NCBI RefSeq assembly: GCF_947489565.1 | Contig: NZ_CANLEA010000011.1 | Span: forward strand, 168,921-232,920 | Source: an uncultured Kordia sp. | GTDB lineage: Bacteria > Bacteroidota > Bacteroidia > Flavobacteriales > Flavobacteriaceae | Reading direction: 5' to 3' | Length of the DNA stretch: 64,000 nt | Shown: piece by piece, positions 1 to 9,012 of the stretch | How positions within the stretch are numbered: position 1 is the first letter of the stretch | Layout of the letters: each line of letters starts with the position of its first letter | Notes under the pieces: model-generated | What the model saw: the letters and a program-made list of their open reading frames with translations, nothing else | Told to the model about the DNA's origin: nothing | Databases searched by the model: none | Program-made: the position numbers and the translations under genes

Positions 1-869
1 GAATCTTCTTTTTTCTGCTGATTATCGGAATCAAAGATTTAGGAAAAAAAGAACTTGAAAAGCCTATCAATGTCTTGCTTTTCATAGGAAAGTTCAATCT
101 AATGCTCATTTTACTAGGTGCATTGTTTGATATCAATCTTTTCAAATCCTATCCGCATACAGATCGTTTCGGTTTTAATGGAATTATGGCCGAACCTGGT
201 ATCAGTACCTATCTGTACATGTTACTAGCTATAATTTCCTATTTGCGTTATCGCTATCAAAATTACAGCTATTGGACAACGGTATTTATGCTCATTGCCA
301 TTGTGTTTTTGGGAACAAAATCGGGTTATTTATTTATCGGAATATTGATCTTTATTCACATTTTATATCTGCTAAAAAAATTACAATATCAAATATCGTT
401 CATTGCTATCTTGCTAATATCCGGGTTTGTATTGAAAGATAAACTCATTCAACTTGCAATCAATTCGTTCAACTTTGGAACCTATTTGTATGAAAAACAT
501 GGACTCTTAACGTTCATTACCTCAAAGAGAGATTTGCTACTACAAGATACCATTGCATACATCAGCGAAAACTGGTCGGCTTTGCAATACGTTATTGGTG
601 GAATGGATTTCAGAATGCATCGCGTAGAATTTGAATTTATAGACATTTTCCTCTTTTTTGGAATGATAGGTATTTGCTTGTACTTATTAGTATTAAAGAA
701 AGTATTCTTAGCCAACAAACCAAAAACGCTATATGTAGTATTATTTTTAGTCGTATTATTTGTGTGTTCTCTTGGCGGAAACCTGTTCTTCTCCACTACA
801 AATTCTTTTTGTTTTGTAGTTGTCTTTTTATATTTAAGTAAAAGTGTATCAACCACAAATAAGCTATAA
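1..869 (+). CDS. Membrane protein of polysaccharide polymerase type (5' end outside window)
   Basis: The reading frame is open from the first complete codon at base 3, so the gene starts upstream and at least 288 residues are visible. The product is almost entirely hydrophobic helices, about eight to nine membrane segments. Between the first helices is a loop with the motif GFNGIMAEPG, of the kind seen in Wzy-like polysaccharide polymerases and other O-antigen polymerase/ligase-fold proteins. It sits 8 bases ahead of a clearer O-antigen ligase-like gene and in a dense polysaccharide operon, so a role in chain polymerisation or export in the inner membrane is likely. The family is inferred from topology and context only; I see no diagnostic catalytic residue. 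An ATG at 70 is out of frame and the in-frame TTG at 75 is unlikely to be the true start. Confidence 0.6.
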   Translation, partial: IFFFLLIIGIKDLGKKELEKPINVLLFIGKFNLMLILLGALFDINLFKSYPHTDRFGFNGIMAEPGISTYLYMLLAIISYLRYRYQNYSYWTTVFMLIAIVFLGTKSGYLFIGILIFIHILYLLKKLQYQISFIAILLISGFVLKDKLIQLAINSFNFGTYLYEKHGLLTFITSKRDLLLQDTIAYISENWSALQYVIGGMDFRMHRVEFEFIDIFLFFGMIGICLYLLVLKKVFLANKPKTLYVVLFLVVLFVCSLGGNLFFSTTNSFCFVVVFLYLSKSVSTTNKL

Positions 870-877
870 TTTTATAC

Positions 878-2131
878 ATGAAAGCTGCAATTCAAAACTA
901 TTTCAAAGAGAAAAACACGCTGAACGATTACATCGTTTTATTGCTCATAGCCTTTGCATTTGTAATGAATGTGAGCGAAAAGATTTCTACACTATTATTG
1001 GTGGCACTTTTTGCACTCAGCATATTCAACATCAAAAAACTCAACCTTAAAAAGCTAAAACCTTTAAGTGTATTGCTGATTCTATTCAGTATTTACATTT
1101 TTACTCATTTTTTGGTAGATGAAGTCATTTCTATCAAAACCATTGAAAAACGGTTTTCATTAGTGGCAGTTCCTATTATATTTTCGGTGGTTCACATAGA
1201 CAAAAAAACGTTTTACGCCATATGTAAATTCTTTGTATTTGGTGTGGTTTTAGGATGTGTTCTAAACTTTATAGAGCCTTTTATCAACGATTTTAATTGG
1301 AGCACATTTGAATTCCTAGAAATAGAGGACAAAAAGAAAATAGTTTTCAAAGGAAGCAAACATTGGATGAATCACTTTTATTCCATTCACTTTCCAAACT
1401 TCATGGATCGTTCTTACTATGGCGTGTACTTATGTTTGGCTATTGCGCTTGTATGGTATGTGCTGCGTTGGAAAATGCTTCACAAATTACTGCTGATTTT
1501 ATTTTTTGTCATCAACATATTTCTATCCAACAGTTTAATAGGAATCTTAGGTTTAGGAGTCATCTTATTTTTTGTCATCCTACAAGCTAAAAAGCCATAC
1601 ATTTTATTGTTATTTCCGTTATTCTTCATCGTAGCGATGTTCATTTCGCCAAGATTTTCAGAATATGTATCGCAAACCTGGAAATATATCAATGAACCTG
1701 AGTCCATTCCTAAAGACTTCTTACGATTCCGATGGGAAATGTGGAAAGGTTCGTATCAACTCGTTTGCGAAAATCCTTTATGGGGCTACGGAAAAGAAGG
1801 CTTTGACATTGCTTTTAACGCACGAATGCATGAAAATGTAGGTTGGAGTTACAACATCTTAGATAAGGTAGGATTCAATTCGCACAATCAATATTTGCAA
1901 GTATTTGGAGAAGCAGGAGTTTTTGGTTTTCTTGCATACTTGGCAGTATTAATAACCTATGTGATTACGATTATACGTCAACATTCAAAATACAAATATT
2001 TAAAATATTCATTCATAGCATTAATATTTATTTTTTCTGTTTCTGAAACGGTATTAAATCGATATGTAGGAATTTCATTTTTCACGTTCTTTTATTGTTT
2101 TTTCTCAGTAAAATCAAACGAAGAAGCCTAA
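878..2131 (+). CDS. O-antigen ligase/polymerase family membrane protein (Wzy_C type)
   Basis: The 417-residue product has about ten membrane helices. A long periplasmic loop near residues 270-340 carries the NPLWGYGKEGF and NSHNQYLQVFGEAGVFGF signatures, which are typical of the Wzy_C/RfaL O-antigen ligase superfamily. Members join or ligate undecaprenyl-linked sugar units on the periplasmic face of the inner membrane. It follows the preceding membrane gene by 8 bases and precedes an acyltransferase, consistent with one operon. Whether it polymerises repeat units or ligates them to a lipid or protein cannot be told from the sequence. Confidence 0.8.
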   Translation: MKAAIQNYFKEKNTLNDYIVLLLIAFAFVMNVSEKISTLLLVALFALSIFNIKKLNLKKLKPLSVLLILFSIYIFTHFLVDEVISIKTIEKRFSLVAVPIIFSVVHIDKKTFYAICKFFVFGVVLGCVLNFIEPFINDFNWSTFEFLEIEDKKKIVFKGSKHWMNHFYSIHFPNFMDRSYYGVYLCLAIALVWYVLRWKMLHKLLLILFFVINIFLSNSLIGILGLGVILFFVILQAKKPYILLLFPLFFIVAMFISPRFSEYVSQTWKYINEPESIPKDFLRFRWEMWKGSYQLVCENPLWGYGKEGFDIAFNARMHENVGWSYNILDKVGFNSHNQYLQVFGEAGVFGFLAYLAVLITYVITIIRQHSKYKYLKYSFIALIFIFSVSETVLNRYVGISFFTFFYCFFSVKSNEEA

Positions 2132-2164
2132 AATTACTACATTTGCTAAAAATTTTTAAAAGTA

Positions 2165-2716
2165 GTGAAGAACAACGTCATTCTTAAAATAATGATCCTC
2201 TTAACCAAGAACATGGATATTTTTCAAGTTCGTGGTTTGCGAGGTATACGATGGTTTTTTTATAGAAAATATTACGCTGCTCCGAAACTATACGTAGATA
2301 GTGGTGTCGATATCTCTTCTGCACACAGAAACAGTAATGCTAGTTTTGAAGGTACAGGAAAAATAAACCTTGGAAAAGGAGTATATATCGACTACTCTGG
2401 AGGCGTGAAAATAGGACACGCAGTTGCCATCTCATCAGGAGCTAAAATATTTACACACAATCATGATGTGAATGGTAAATTTAAAAATTGGCAAAAAAAT
2501 GGTATTACCTATTCTGATGTAGTTATTGAAGACTATGTATGGGTTGGATCTGATGCACTTATTATGCCATCAGTAAAACGTTTGGGAGAAGGTTGTATCA
2601 TAGGCTCAGGAGCTATTGTTACAAAAGATACAGAACCTTATGGAATCTATGTTGGAAATCCAGCGAAAAAGATTGCCATGAGAAATGTGGAGGAACTCAA
2701 TGAACAGAATTCTTAA
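2165..2716 (+). CDS. Left-handed beta-helix (hexapeptide) acyltransferase
   Basis: This is a 183-residue protein of the WbbJ/LbetaH acyltransferase group. Imperfect hexapeptide repeats run from about residue 60 to 170, including IYVGNPAKKI near the end, the usual terminal motif. The HNHD segment near residue 95 supplies the histidine expected in the active site. Such enzymes move acetyl or other acyl groups from CoA to sugars. The most upstream in-frame start is GTG at 2165, used here; no ATG gives a better N-terminus before the in-frame ATG within MILLTKN. It overlaps the next gene by 17 bases if that gene starts at 2700. Confidence 0.82.
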   Translation: MKNNVILKIMILLTKNMDIFQVRGLRGIRWFFYRKYYAAPKLYVDSGVDISSAHRNSNASFEGTGKINLGKGVYIDYSGGVKIGHAVAISSGAKIFTHNHDVNGKFKNWQKNGITYSDVVIEDYVWVGSDALIMPSVKRLGEGCIIGSGAIVTKDTEPYGIYVGNPAKKIAMRNVEELNEQNS

Positions 2717-3899
2717 AATTTTACCGTCACTAGCGCTGTACGGATTAGGACTCGCTAGTTTTTTCTTTTTAGATATTTACATATCAACTGCTGATTATAG
2801 TAAAGAATTTATAAGCCAATGGGCATTTTATAAATCCAGTATCTTTATTCTCGGTGGTTTCTGTATTTTAGGTTTTGATCAGGTAATGGTTCGCGAACCT
2901 AAATTGCATTTCTACATCAAGAAAAAGTTCTTATTTCAATCATTCTTACTGAGTGTTATTGGAACGACACTCGTGTGGATTTTTTATCCCATAGAAAGAA
3001 TCTGGTTATTCTTCATCATACTCAACCTATTTTCAATTACTGTTTTTCTATCCGGAATTTTTAGAGCCAATCAAAAATATACCATAGCACAATTGGCTAC
3101 CAACGGTTGGAAAATAGTATTGGTGATCATTTTCTTTTTAGTGGCTCAAAAACAAATGCTTAGCTTTTTAGGAATCAGTCTTGCTGTTATTTGTCTTACG
3201 CTCATCGTAATCTATACAAATCTATACAGAGCTCCTGAAAAAGATGCGGTTGCATTAAAATACGAAGATTACCGAAAAACTGGAGTCGCATTTTTTCTTC
3301 ATAACATGACGCTTACAAGTGCGGTGTATGGAGAACAATTTATAATTAACCTCTACGGAAACGATGCTATTTCGTCAGAGTTGTTTATGTACTTTGCCAT
3401 CTTTAGTCCAATCATACTAAGTGCCAACGGATTTATTGGATTTATTATCGGACCAAAACTAAGAGCCAAAGAAACTGTAACCAGAAAAGATTACAACTCA
3501 TTACAATTGAAGCTTATCATCTTTGCGATTGTAATGGCAACAATATCTTTTGTAGTAGGTATATTTTTATTAGATAGATTCAAAAATGTTTCGTTTAGCG
3601 AAATAAACTTATGGCTAACCTTAGCTGTATTAATAACGTGTATGATTCGAACGGTATACACAACATCTTCGCTATACTTGGGAGTTTTTGCAAGTAACAA
3701 ACATCTATACAAAACGGCCGGACTCAACTGGAGCGTTTTAATAGCATATATAATTTTAATTTTAGTAGTACTAATCACAGGTATGGACACAAATGTCTTA
3801 GTTGTTGGAATTGCAGGCTTAACAGCATTGCATTGGACAATGCGTTTGATCATTTCTCATACCTACGCCATTAAGTTTTTTGACAATGAAAAACATTAA
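2700..3899 (+). CDS. Polysaccharide flippase, Wzx/MATE-like
   Basis: The 399-residue integral membrane protein has about 12 predicted helices, the size and topology of Wzx-type flippases that carry undecaprenyl-linked repeat units across the inner membrane. I chose ATG 2700 (MNRILKILPS) over the in-frame ATG at 2685 because a GGAGG tract lies just upstream and the hydrophobic region then begins at once. It overlaps the upstream acyltransferase and the downstream glycosyltransferase, so translation is probably coupled. Sequence motifs in this family are weak, so the call rests on topology and operon position. Confidence 0.72.
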   Translation: MNRILKILPSLALYGLGLASFFFLDIYISTADYSKEFISQWAFYKSSIFILGGFCILGFDQVMVREPKLHFYIKKKFLFQSFLLSVIGTTLVWIFYPIERIWLFFIILNLFSITVFLSGIFRANQKYTIAQLATNGWKIVLVIIFFLVAQKQMLSFLGISLAVICLTLIVIYTNLYRAPEKDAVALKYEDYRKTGVAFFLHNMTLTSAVYGEQFIINLYGNDAISSELFMYFAIFSPIILSANGFIGFIIGPKLRAKETVTRKDYNSLQLKLIIFAIVMATISFVVGIFLLDRFKNVSFSEINLWLTLAVLITCMIRTVYTTSSLYLGVFASNKHLYKTAGLNWSVLIAYIILILVVLITGMDTNVLVVGIAGLTALHWTMRLIISHTYAIKFFDNEKH

Positions 3900-5013
3900 G
3901 ATAGTTGCACCACTTTCTTCGTTATCGGAACGAACTCGTTTGTATAAACTTACCTTGTTTTTGCATGACGAATTGGGATACAAAAATATAAGCCATGTTG
4001 GATGGGAACGAATTCCTGGTGAACGAGAAGAAAAGCGATTTGACTTTGAAATTGACAAAAAAATTATTCTTAAAGGTGGCGGATACGGAACAGGAAAAGT
4101 AAAATGGTTGTATTTCATGTGGATGATAAAAACCTTCTTTTACTGTTTTAAATTTGGAAAAAACGATATCGTTTGGGCACTAGGTTTTGAAAGTGCATTT
4201 CCAGTAATGCTAGCTTCTAAAATTAAAAGATTCAAAGTTGTATTTGATGATGCTGATCGTTTTTCGATGCTCTTCAAATTTCCGTCAATTATTGATAAAA
4301 TACTTAAGTTTTTAGAGAAGAAAACTTCGCGCAATGTAACCTATCATGTAGTGCCTGGTGACGCTCGATATCAATTTGAATCGAAGAAATTTTATGTATT
4401 AAAAAATACACCGAGCGAAAGTCAATTAGAAAAAGCCAAACAAATCAGTGAGAATTTAGAAAAACCTGCTAGCTTTGTCATAAATATTAACGGTTGGCTT
4501 GGATCAGGTCGTGGAATGAATGAAGCGTTAATGCTTGTAAATCGACTAGAAAAAGAAGATCTAAAAGTATTGCTCATAGGAAAGCTAGATTGTGATGCTG
4601 CAAATCAATTGGCAGAACACAAAAATGTAATATACAGAGGCAAACTATCAAACGCTGAAACGCTGGCAAACTATTTTATATCTGATTTGGTACTTACGTA
4701 TTACGATCCAAAATTAGAGATCAATCAATATGCTGAATCTAATAAATGGGGAGATGCTATCAAAACAGGAATAGGCATCATTGTAAATGAAGAAGTAAAG
4801 TCGGCAAAATTTATAAAAGAAAACAACCTTGGAATTATTGTTCCTTACAATGATATAGATGCATTAGTGAATGAAGTTCAGAAACTATTGACAGATACAT
4901 CTAAACTAGTAGAATTGAAATCGAATGCGAAACAATATTCGTATATTATGCCGTATTATGAAGATCAATTAAAAGAACTTTTTAAAAAAATAAACAATGA
5001 AGAAACCAGGTAA
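3886..5013 (+). CDS. Glycosyltransferase, GT-B fold (family 4-like)
   Basis: The 375-residue product has the two-domain GT-B layout. The N-terminal half contains NDIVWALGFESAFPVMLASK. The C-terminal half contains a nucleotide-sugar binding region with INGWLGSGRGMNEAL, KVLLIGKLD and the acidic region preceding GDAIKTGIGIIVNEE. It should add one sugar to the growing lipid-linked unit in the cytoplasm. ATG 3886 (MKNIKIVAPL) is preferred to an in-frame TTG six bases earlier. The start lies inside the flippase gene (14-base overlap) and the end overlaps the next acyltransferase by 17 bases. Confidence 0.78.
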   Translation: MKNIKIVAPLSSLSERTRLYKLTLFLHDELGYKNISHVGWERIPGEREEKRFDFEIDKKIILKGGGYGTGKVKWLYFMWMIKTFFYCFKFGKNDIVWALGFESAFPVMLASKIKRFKVVFDDADRFSMLFKFPSIIDKILKFLEKKTSRNVTYHVVPGDARYQFESKKFYVLKNTPSESQLEKAKQISENLEKPASFVININGWLGSGRGMNEALMLVNRLEKEDLKVLLIGKLDCDAANQLAEHKNVIYRGKLSNAETLANYFISDLVLTYYDPKLEINQYAESNKWGDAIKTGIGIIVNEEVKSAKFIKENNLGIIVPYNDIDALVNEVQKLLTDTSKLVELKSNAKQYSYIMPYYEDQLKELFKKINNEETR

Positions 5014-5527
5014 ATTAGAAAAAATATATTTCTTCATCTTGGTAAAGATGGTTTCCAATTTTAGTCCAAGAAGAGCGACCAATATTCAGTATAAATTCTT
5101 CAAAAAATGGGGAATGAAGTTTAATGGAAAACCGAACTACATTTCTTCAAAAATTTGGTTTGATGGAACTGACTACAGCTTAATTTCTATAGGAAAAGAA
5201 GCTACTATGTCTAGTTATATCCGTGTATTAACACACGATTGGTCTCCGCACACTGTAGCAAAAGCATTTGACATTCCACAACCAAAACCTTTAGGAATTT
5301 TAAAAGGAGTTGAAATTGGTGATTTTGCCTTTGTAGGTACAGGAACCATACTCATGCCTGGTTGTAAAATTGGAAAAGGCTGCATCATCGGTGCAGGAAC
5401 TGTAGTAAGAGGTAATATTCCTGACTTTAGTATTTACATAGGAAGTCCAGGGAAAATTGTAGGTGACTCAAGAAAATTTTTAAAATCAAAATTTCCAGAG
5501 GTAGATATTCCTGGATTTAACGAGTAG
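4997..5527 (+). CDS. Hexapeptide-repeat acyltransferase
   Basis: This 176-residue protein has a helical N-terminus, then a left-handed beta-helix from about residue 60. A THDWSPH segment is placed like the catalytic histidine of maltose/galactoside O-acetyltransferases, and the terminal IYIGSPGKIV motif is present. It is the second such enzyme in the operon and is clearly different in sequence from the one at 2165. The likely role is O- or N-acetylation of a sugar in the repeat unit. It overlaps the upstream glycosyltransferase and ends 9 bases before the next gene. Confidence 0.8.
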   Translation: MKKPGKLEKIYFFILVKMVSNFSPRRATNIQYKFFKKWGMKFNGKPNYISSKIWFDGTDYSLISIGKEATMSSYIRVLTHDWSPHTVAKAFDIPQPKPLGILKGVEIGDFAFVGTGTILMPGCKIGKGCIIGAGTVVRGNIPDFSIYIGSPGKIVGDSRKFLKSKFPEVDIPGFNE

Positions 5528-5536
5528 GGAAATAAC

Positions 5537-6886
5537 GTGATTATATTCTTAGCAATATTATTAATCTTGGTATTAGGCTTTACGGCCTATTTTATCATTC
5601 AAAGAGGGATTGGAGCAATTTATTCTAATCCTCTTGTTTTGGGTACACTATTCTTTGGTATCATTCACTTGCTATTGCCCTTAATGCAGATAAACTCTGA
5701 TTATTTTCGATATCAGGAGGAATACAGCATCATCACCATACTAGTTTCCATCATACTTGTCGTTGTTGGACAATTGGTCTTCATGGTCTTTTTCTCCAGA
5801 TTCAAATTGGATTACTATCAAGTATTCAAAGACGTAAAAGGACGAAACAAAGAGGTTCGAAGAATCTTAAACATAAACATATTTATTTTCTTAGTAGGAG
5901 CTTATTTCTCCTATAAAAACTTATCTGTAATTCTTTCTATCGGAGTTACCGAATATCTAAGAGACCGTATCAGTCACGGACAAGGAAAAGGAATACAAAT
6001 ATTATTTGCACACTGGTCTTACCTTTCTGCATTTATATTTATCTTCTGTTACTTTTTAGCAACAAGGAAAAAACTCAAACGAAGAGCACTTTTCTTTACC
6101 ATAATTTCTATCCTTGTAAGTGTTACGTATTATACGCTTAACAGTAACAGAAACTCCATATTTACCATGTTACTCATTATTGGCGGCGCTTGGCTCATCA
6201 ATAATAAAATGCTCAATACCAAACTAAATAAAAAGCAAGCAAAAATAATAGGAGCAATCTCTTTTGCGCTGATCATTGCATTTACATTGTTCTTTAATAT
6301 TGGAAAAGAACGCTATGCTTTATATGCGTCTAGACATAAAGAGTTCAAATACTCATTGGTAAAATCGCTCAATGGAGCTTTTGGAAATCATGAAAATATC
6401 ATGTGGCTTCTTGAAAACGATCATGAAAAACTATGGGGACAAACTTACGTAGCAGGATTTACCAACCTTGTTCCTAGAAGTATGTGGCCAAACAAACCCT
6501 TAGGAGCAGGACCAAAATTAAAAAACTTTATTGATCCAGGTAGTTATGTAATTGGAGGACAAAGAAACTCATCATTGACTACAGGATTTTTTACCGAGCT
6601 GCAAATGAATTATGGCGTCGTAGGAATGGTTGCTTTTCCAATAGGAATTGCAATTCTCATTGGCTTCCTGTTGAAACGATTAAACAGGTCAAAATACATC
6701 ATTGTCAGAATGACCTCGTTCTTTACCGCCATCATGTTTGCAACCATGTTTTATTACGCAGAATTTCTTGGGTTTTACTCAAGATTCTTCATATCAATAA
6801 TACCATTTTTCATCATATACTTCTTTGTAGGTATACGATTCAAATTAAAAAAATCTAATACTAAATTAAATACAATATCTTCATGA
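5537..6886 (+). CDS. O-antigen polymerase-like membrane protein
   Basis: The 449-residue product has about 12 membrane helices and a large periplasmic loop in the second half (NLVPRSMWPNKPLGAGPKL, then GFFTELQMNYGVVGM). This arrangement is typical of the Wzy/oligosaccharide repeat unit polymerase family. GTG at 5537 gives a hydrophobic start (MIIFLAILLILVLG). Its stop overlaps the ATG of the next gene (ATGA, 6883-6886), a sign of coupled translation. With two other polymerase/ligase-like genes upstream, the specific role of each is unclear; this one is the best candidate for the repeat-unit polymerase. Confidence 0.75.
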   Translation: MIIFLAILLILVLGFTAYFIIQRGIGAIYSNPLVLGTLFFGIIHLLLPLMQINSDYFRYQEEYSIITILVSIILVVVGQLVFMVFFSRFKLDYYQVFKDVKGRNKEVRRILNINIFIFLVGAYFSYKNLSVILSIGVTEYLRDRISHGQGKGIQILFAHWSYLSAFIFIFCYFLATRKKLKRRALFFTIISILVSVTYYTLNSNRNSIFTMLLIIGGAWLINNKMLNTKLNKKQAKIIGAISFALIIAFTLFFNIGKERYALYASRHKEFKYSLVKSLNGAFGNHENIMWLLENDHEKLWGQTYVAGFTNLVPRSMWPNKPLGAGPKLKNFIDPGSYVIGGQRNSSLTTGFFTELQMNYGVVGMVAFPIGIAILIGFLLKRLNRSKYIIVRMTSFFTAIMFATMFYYAEFLGFYSRFFISIIPFFIIYFFVGIRFKLKKSNTKLNTISS

Positions 6887-9009
6887 AACAAATATTACAG
6901 TCTTTTAAAACTGGAGTTACTGAATTAGCAGAACTACCGGCTCCAAAGGTAAAAGGAGGTCAGGTGCTCATTCAAACGACTAGAAGTTTAGTTTCACTAG
7001 GAACGGAAAGAATGCTAGTTGAATTTGGAAAAGCTTCCCTTATCCAAAAGGCAAGACAGCAACCAGATAAAGTGAAAATGGTATTGGATAAAATCAAATC
7101 TGAAGGATTAATGCCAACGCTAGAAGCTGTTTTTAGCAAACTAGAGCAACCATTACCATTAGGATATTGTAATGTAGGTAAAGTGATCGATGTAGGTGCT
7201 GGCGTTACAGATTTTAAAGTAGGAGATAGAGTTGTTTCTAATGGACAACATGCAGAATTTGTTTCTGTACCTAAAAACTTAGTCGCACACATTCCAGACA
7301 ATATTAGTGATGAAGAAGCTGTATTTGCTGTCATTGGATCTATTGGTTTGCAAGGAATTCGCTTAACAAAACCAACATTAGGAGAAACTATTGTTGTAGT
7401 CGGATTAGGTTTGGTAGGATTATTAACTGCCGAAATGTTAGTCGCAAACGGTTGTAATGTAATTGGATACGATCTTGATGATAACAAAGTAGCCATTGCC
7501 AATAGCAAAGGAATTACGGCGTTCAATCCGATAAAAGGAAACGATCCTGTAAACTTTGTAATGAATGCTACAAATCAAGTAGGAGCAGATGCGGTAATCA
7601 TTACAGCTTCTGCAAAAAATAATGCAATCATCAAAGATGCGGCAAATATGAGCCGTAAACGAGGTAGAATTGTATTGGTAGGAATCATAGGACTTAATAT
7701 CTCTAGACCAGATTTCTATGAAAAAGAATTAAGCTTCCAAGTATCTTGTTCATACGGACCAGGAAGATACGATGACGAATACGAATTTAATGGAAAAGAT
7801 TACCCGTTACCATTTGTACGTTGGACAGAAAAGCGAAACTTTGAAGCGGTTTTAAACCTGATTTCTACAGGAAAATTAAAAGTACAAGAGTTAATCTCTG
7901 AAGTAGTTGACTTAGAAGACTACGATAAAATATATGGCTCTATAGGAAGCTCAAAATCTATTGCTTCATTAATCAAATATAAAGAAGGAGATAGAGTTCC
8001 TAACAGAAAGCTAAAAGTAAACGAAAAAACATTTGGTGGTTCTAAAAGTACCATAGGAATCATTGGTGCTGGAAACTTCACAAAAATGACGTTGCTTCCT
8101 GCATTAAAAGGTTCTGCAGCCGATTTAAAATATGTGGCTTCTTCAGGAGGCGTAAATGGAACTGGACTTGCCAAGAAACACAATATTGAATACAGTGTTA
8201 CTGACTACAAAGAAATGTTGACAGATGACAATGTAAATATGGTGATGATTACCACGCGTCCAAACCAGCACGTACCAATGGTATTAGACGTATTGAAACA
8301 TGACAAGCATGTATTCGTTGAAAAACCATTAGCAATCAATCCAGAAGGATTACAAGCAGTTATTGATGCTTACAATGCAAAGGACAATACGAAATCAATC
8401 ACAGTTGGATTTAACAGACGTTTTTCTCCGCATATTGAAAAAATGAAAAGCTTAGTAGGAAACAATGTGTTGAATGTAGTTGCGACTATGAACGCAGGAC
8501 ATATTCCGTATGATACTTGGTTCCATGACATGGATGTTAACGGCGGAAGAATTATTGCAGAAGGAGTACACTATATTGATTTAATCTCGTACTTAACAGG
8601 AAGCAAGGTAAAATCTGTAATGATGAATGCAATGGGCGAAAATCCAGCAGAAAATACAGATAATGCAAGTATCCTATTAAAATACGAAAACGGATCAACA
8701 GGTGTTGTAAACTACTTCTCAAACGGAGCTAAAAGTTACTCTAAAGAACGTTTAGAAGTATACTTTAACAACAGTACGCTTATCATGGATAATTTCAGAG
8801 AAACCAAAGGATACAACATCAAAGGTTTCAAAAAAATGAAAACAAAGCTAAACAAAGGACATAAAAATCAGTTCAGTAAATTGATGACCTTTTTAAATGA
8901 AGGTGGCGATCCAATAATGCCATTTGAAGATGTGATAAATGCTACCAAAGCTAGTTTTGCGGCTATAGAAAGTCTTAAAACAAAGCAATGGGTCAACGTG
9001 ACAGAATAA
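6883..9009 (+). CDS. Bi-domain oxidoreductase (MDR domain fused to Gfo/Idh/MocA domain)
   Basis: The 708-residue protein joins two dehydrogenase folds. Residues 1-370 form a medium-chain (alcohol dehydrogenase-like) domain with a Rossmann motif VVVGLGLVGLLTAE and no obvious catalytic zinc ligand set. Residues about 390-705 form a Gfo/Idh/MocA sugar dehydrogenase with GIIGAGNFTK and the signature E480-K481-P482. Such fusions are recurrent next to heparinase II/III and glycosyltransferase genes in polysaccharide loci, and a heparinase-like gene is indeed 2.4 kb downstream. The likely job is oxidation or epimerisation of a nucleotide-linked or polymer sugar, but the substrate is unknown. It starts inside the stop of the polymerase gene. 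Confidence 0.85.
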   Translation: MKQILQSFKTGVTELAELPAPKVKGGQVLIQTTRSLVSLGTERMLVEFGKASLIQKARQQPDKVKMVLDKIKSEGLMPTLEAVFSKLEQPLPLGYCNVGKVIDVGAGVTDFKVGDRVVSNGQHAEFVSVPKNLVAHIPDNISDEEAVFAVIGSIGLQGIRLTKPTLGETIVVVGLGLVGLLTAEMLVANGCNVIGYDLDDNKVAIANSKGITAFNPIKGNDPVNFVMNATNQVGADAVIITASAKNNAIIKDAANMSRKRGRIVLVGIIGLNISRPDFYEKELSFQVSCSYGPGRYDDEYEFNGKDYPLPFVRWTEKRNFEAVLNLISTGKLKVQELISEVVDLEDYDKIYGSIGSSKSIASLIKYKEGDRVPNRKLKVNEKTFGGSKSTIGIIGAGNFTKMTLLPALKGSAADLKYVASSGGVNGTGLAKKHNIEYSVTDYKEMLTDDNVNMVMITTRPNQHVPMVLDVLKHDKHVFVEKPLAINPEGLQAVIDAYNAKDNTKSITVGFNRRFSPHIEKMKSLVGNNVLNVVATMNAGHIPYDTWFHDMDVNGGRIIAEGVHYIDLISYLTGSKVKSVMMNAMGENPAENTDNASILLKYENGSTGVVNYFSNGAKSYSKERLEVYFNNSTLIMDNFRETKGYNIKGFKKMKTKLNKGHKNQFSKLMTFLNEGGDPIMPFEDVINATKASFAAIESLKTKQWVNVTE

Positions 9010-9012
9010 GCC

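Noticed and set aside
844..1050. A 68-codon frame on the + strand
   Set aside because: It lies wholly within the better O-antigen ligase-like gene in another frame and has no features of its own.
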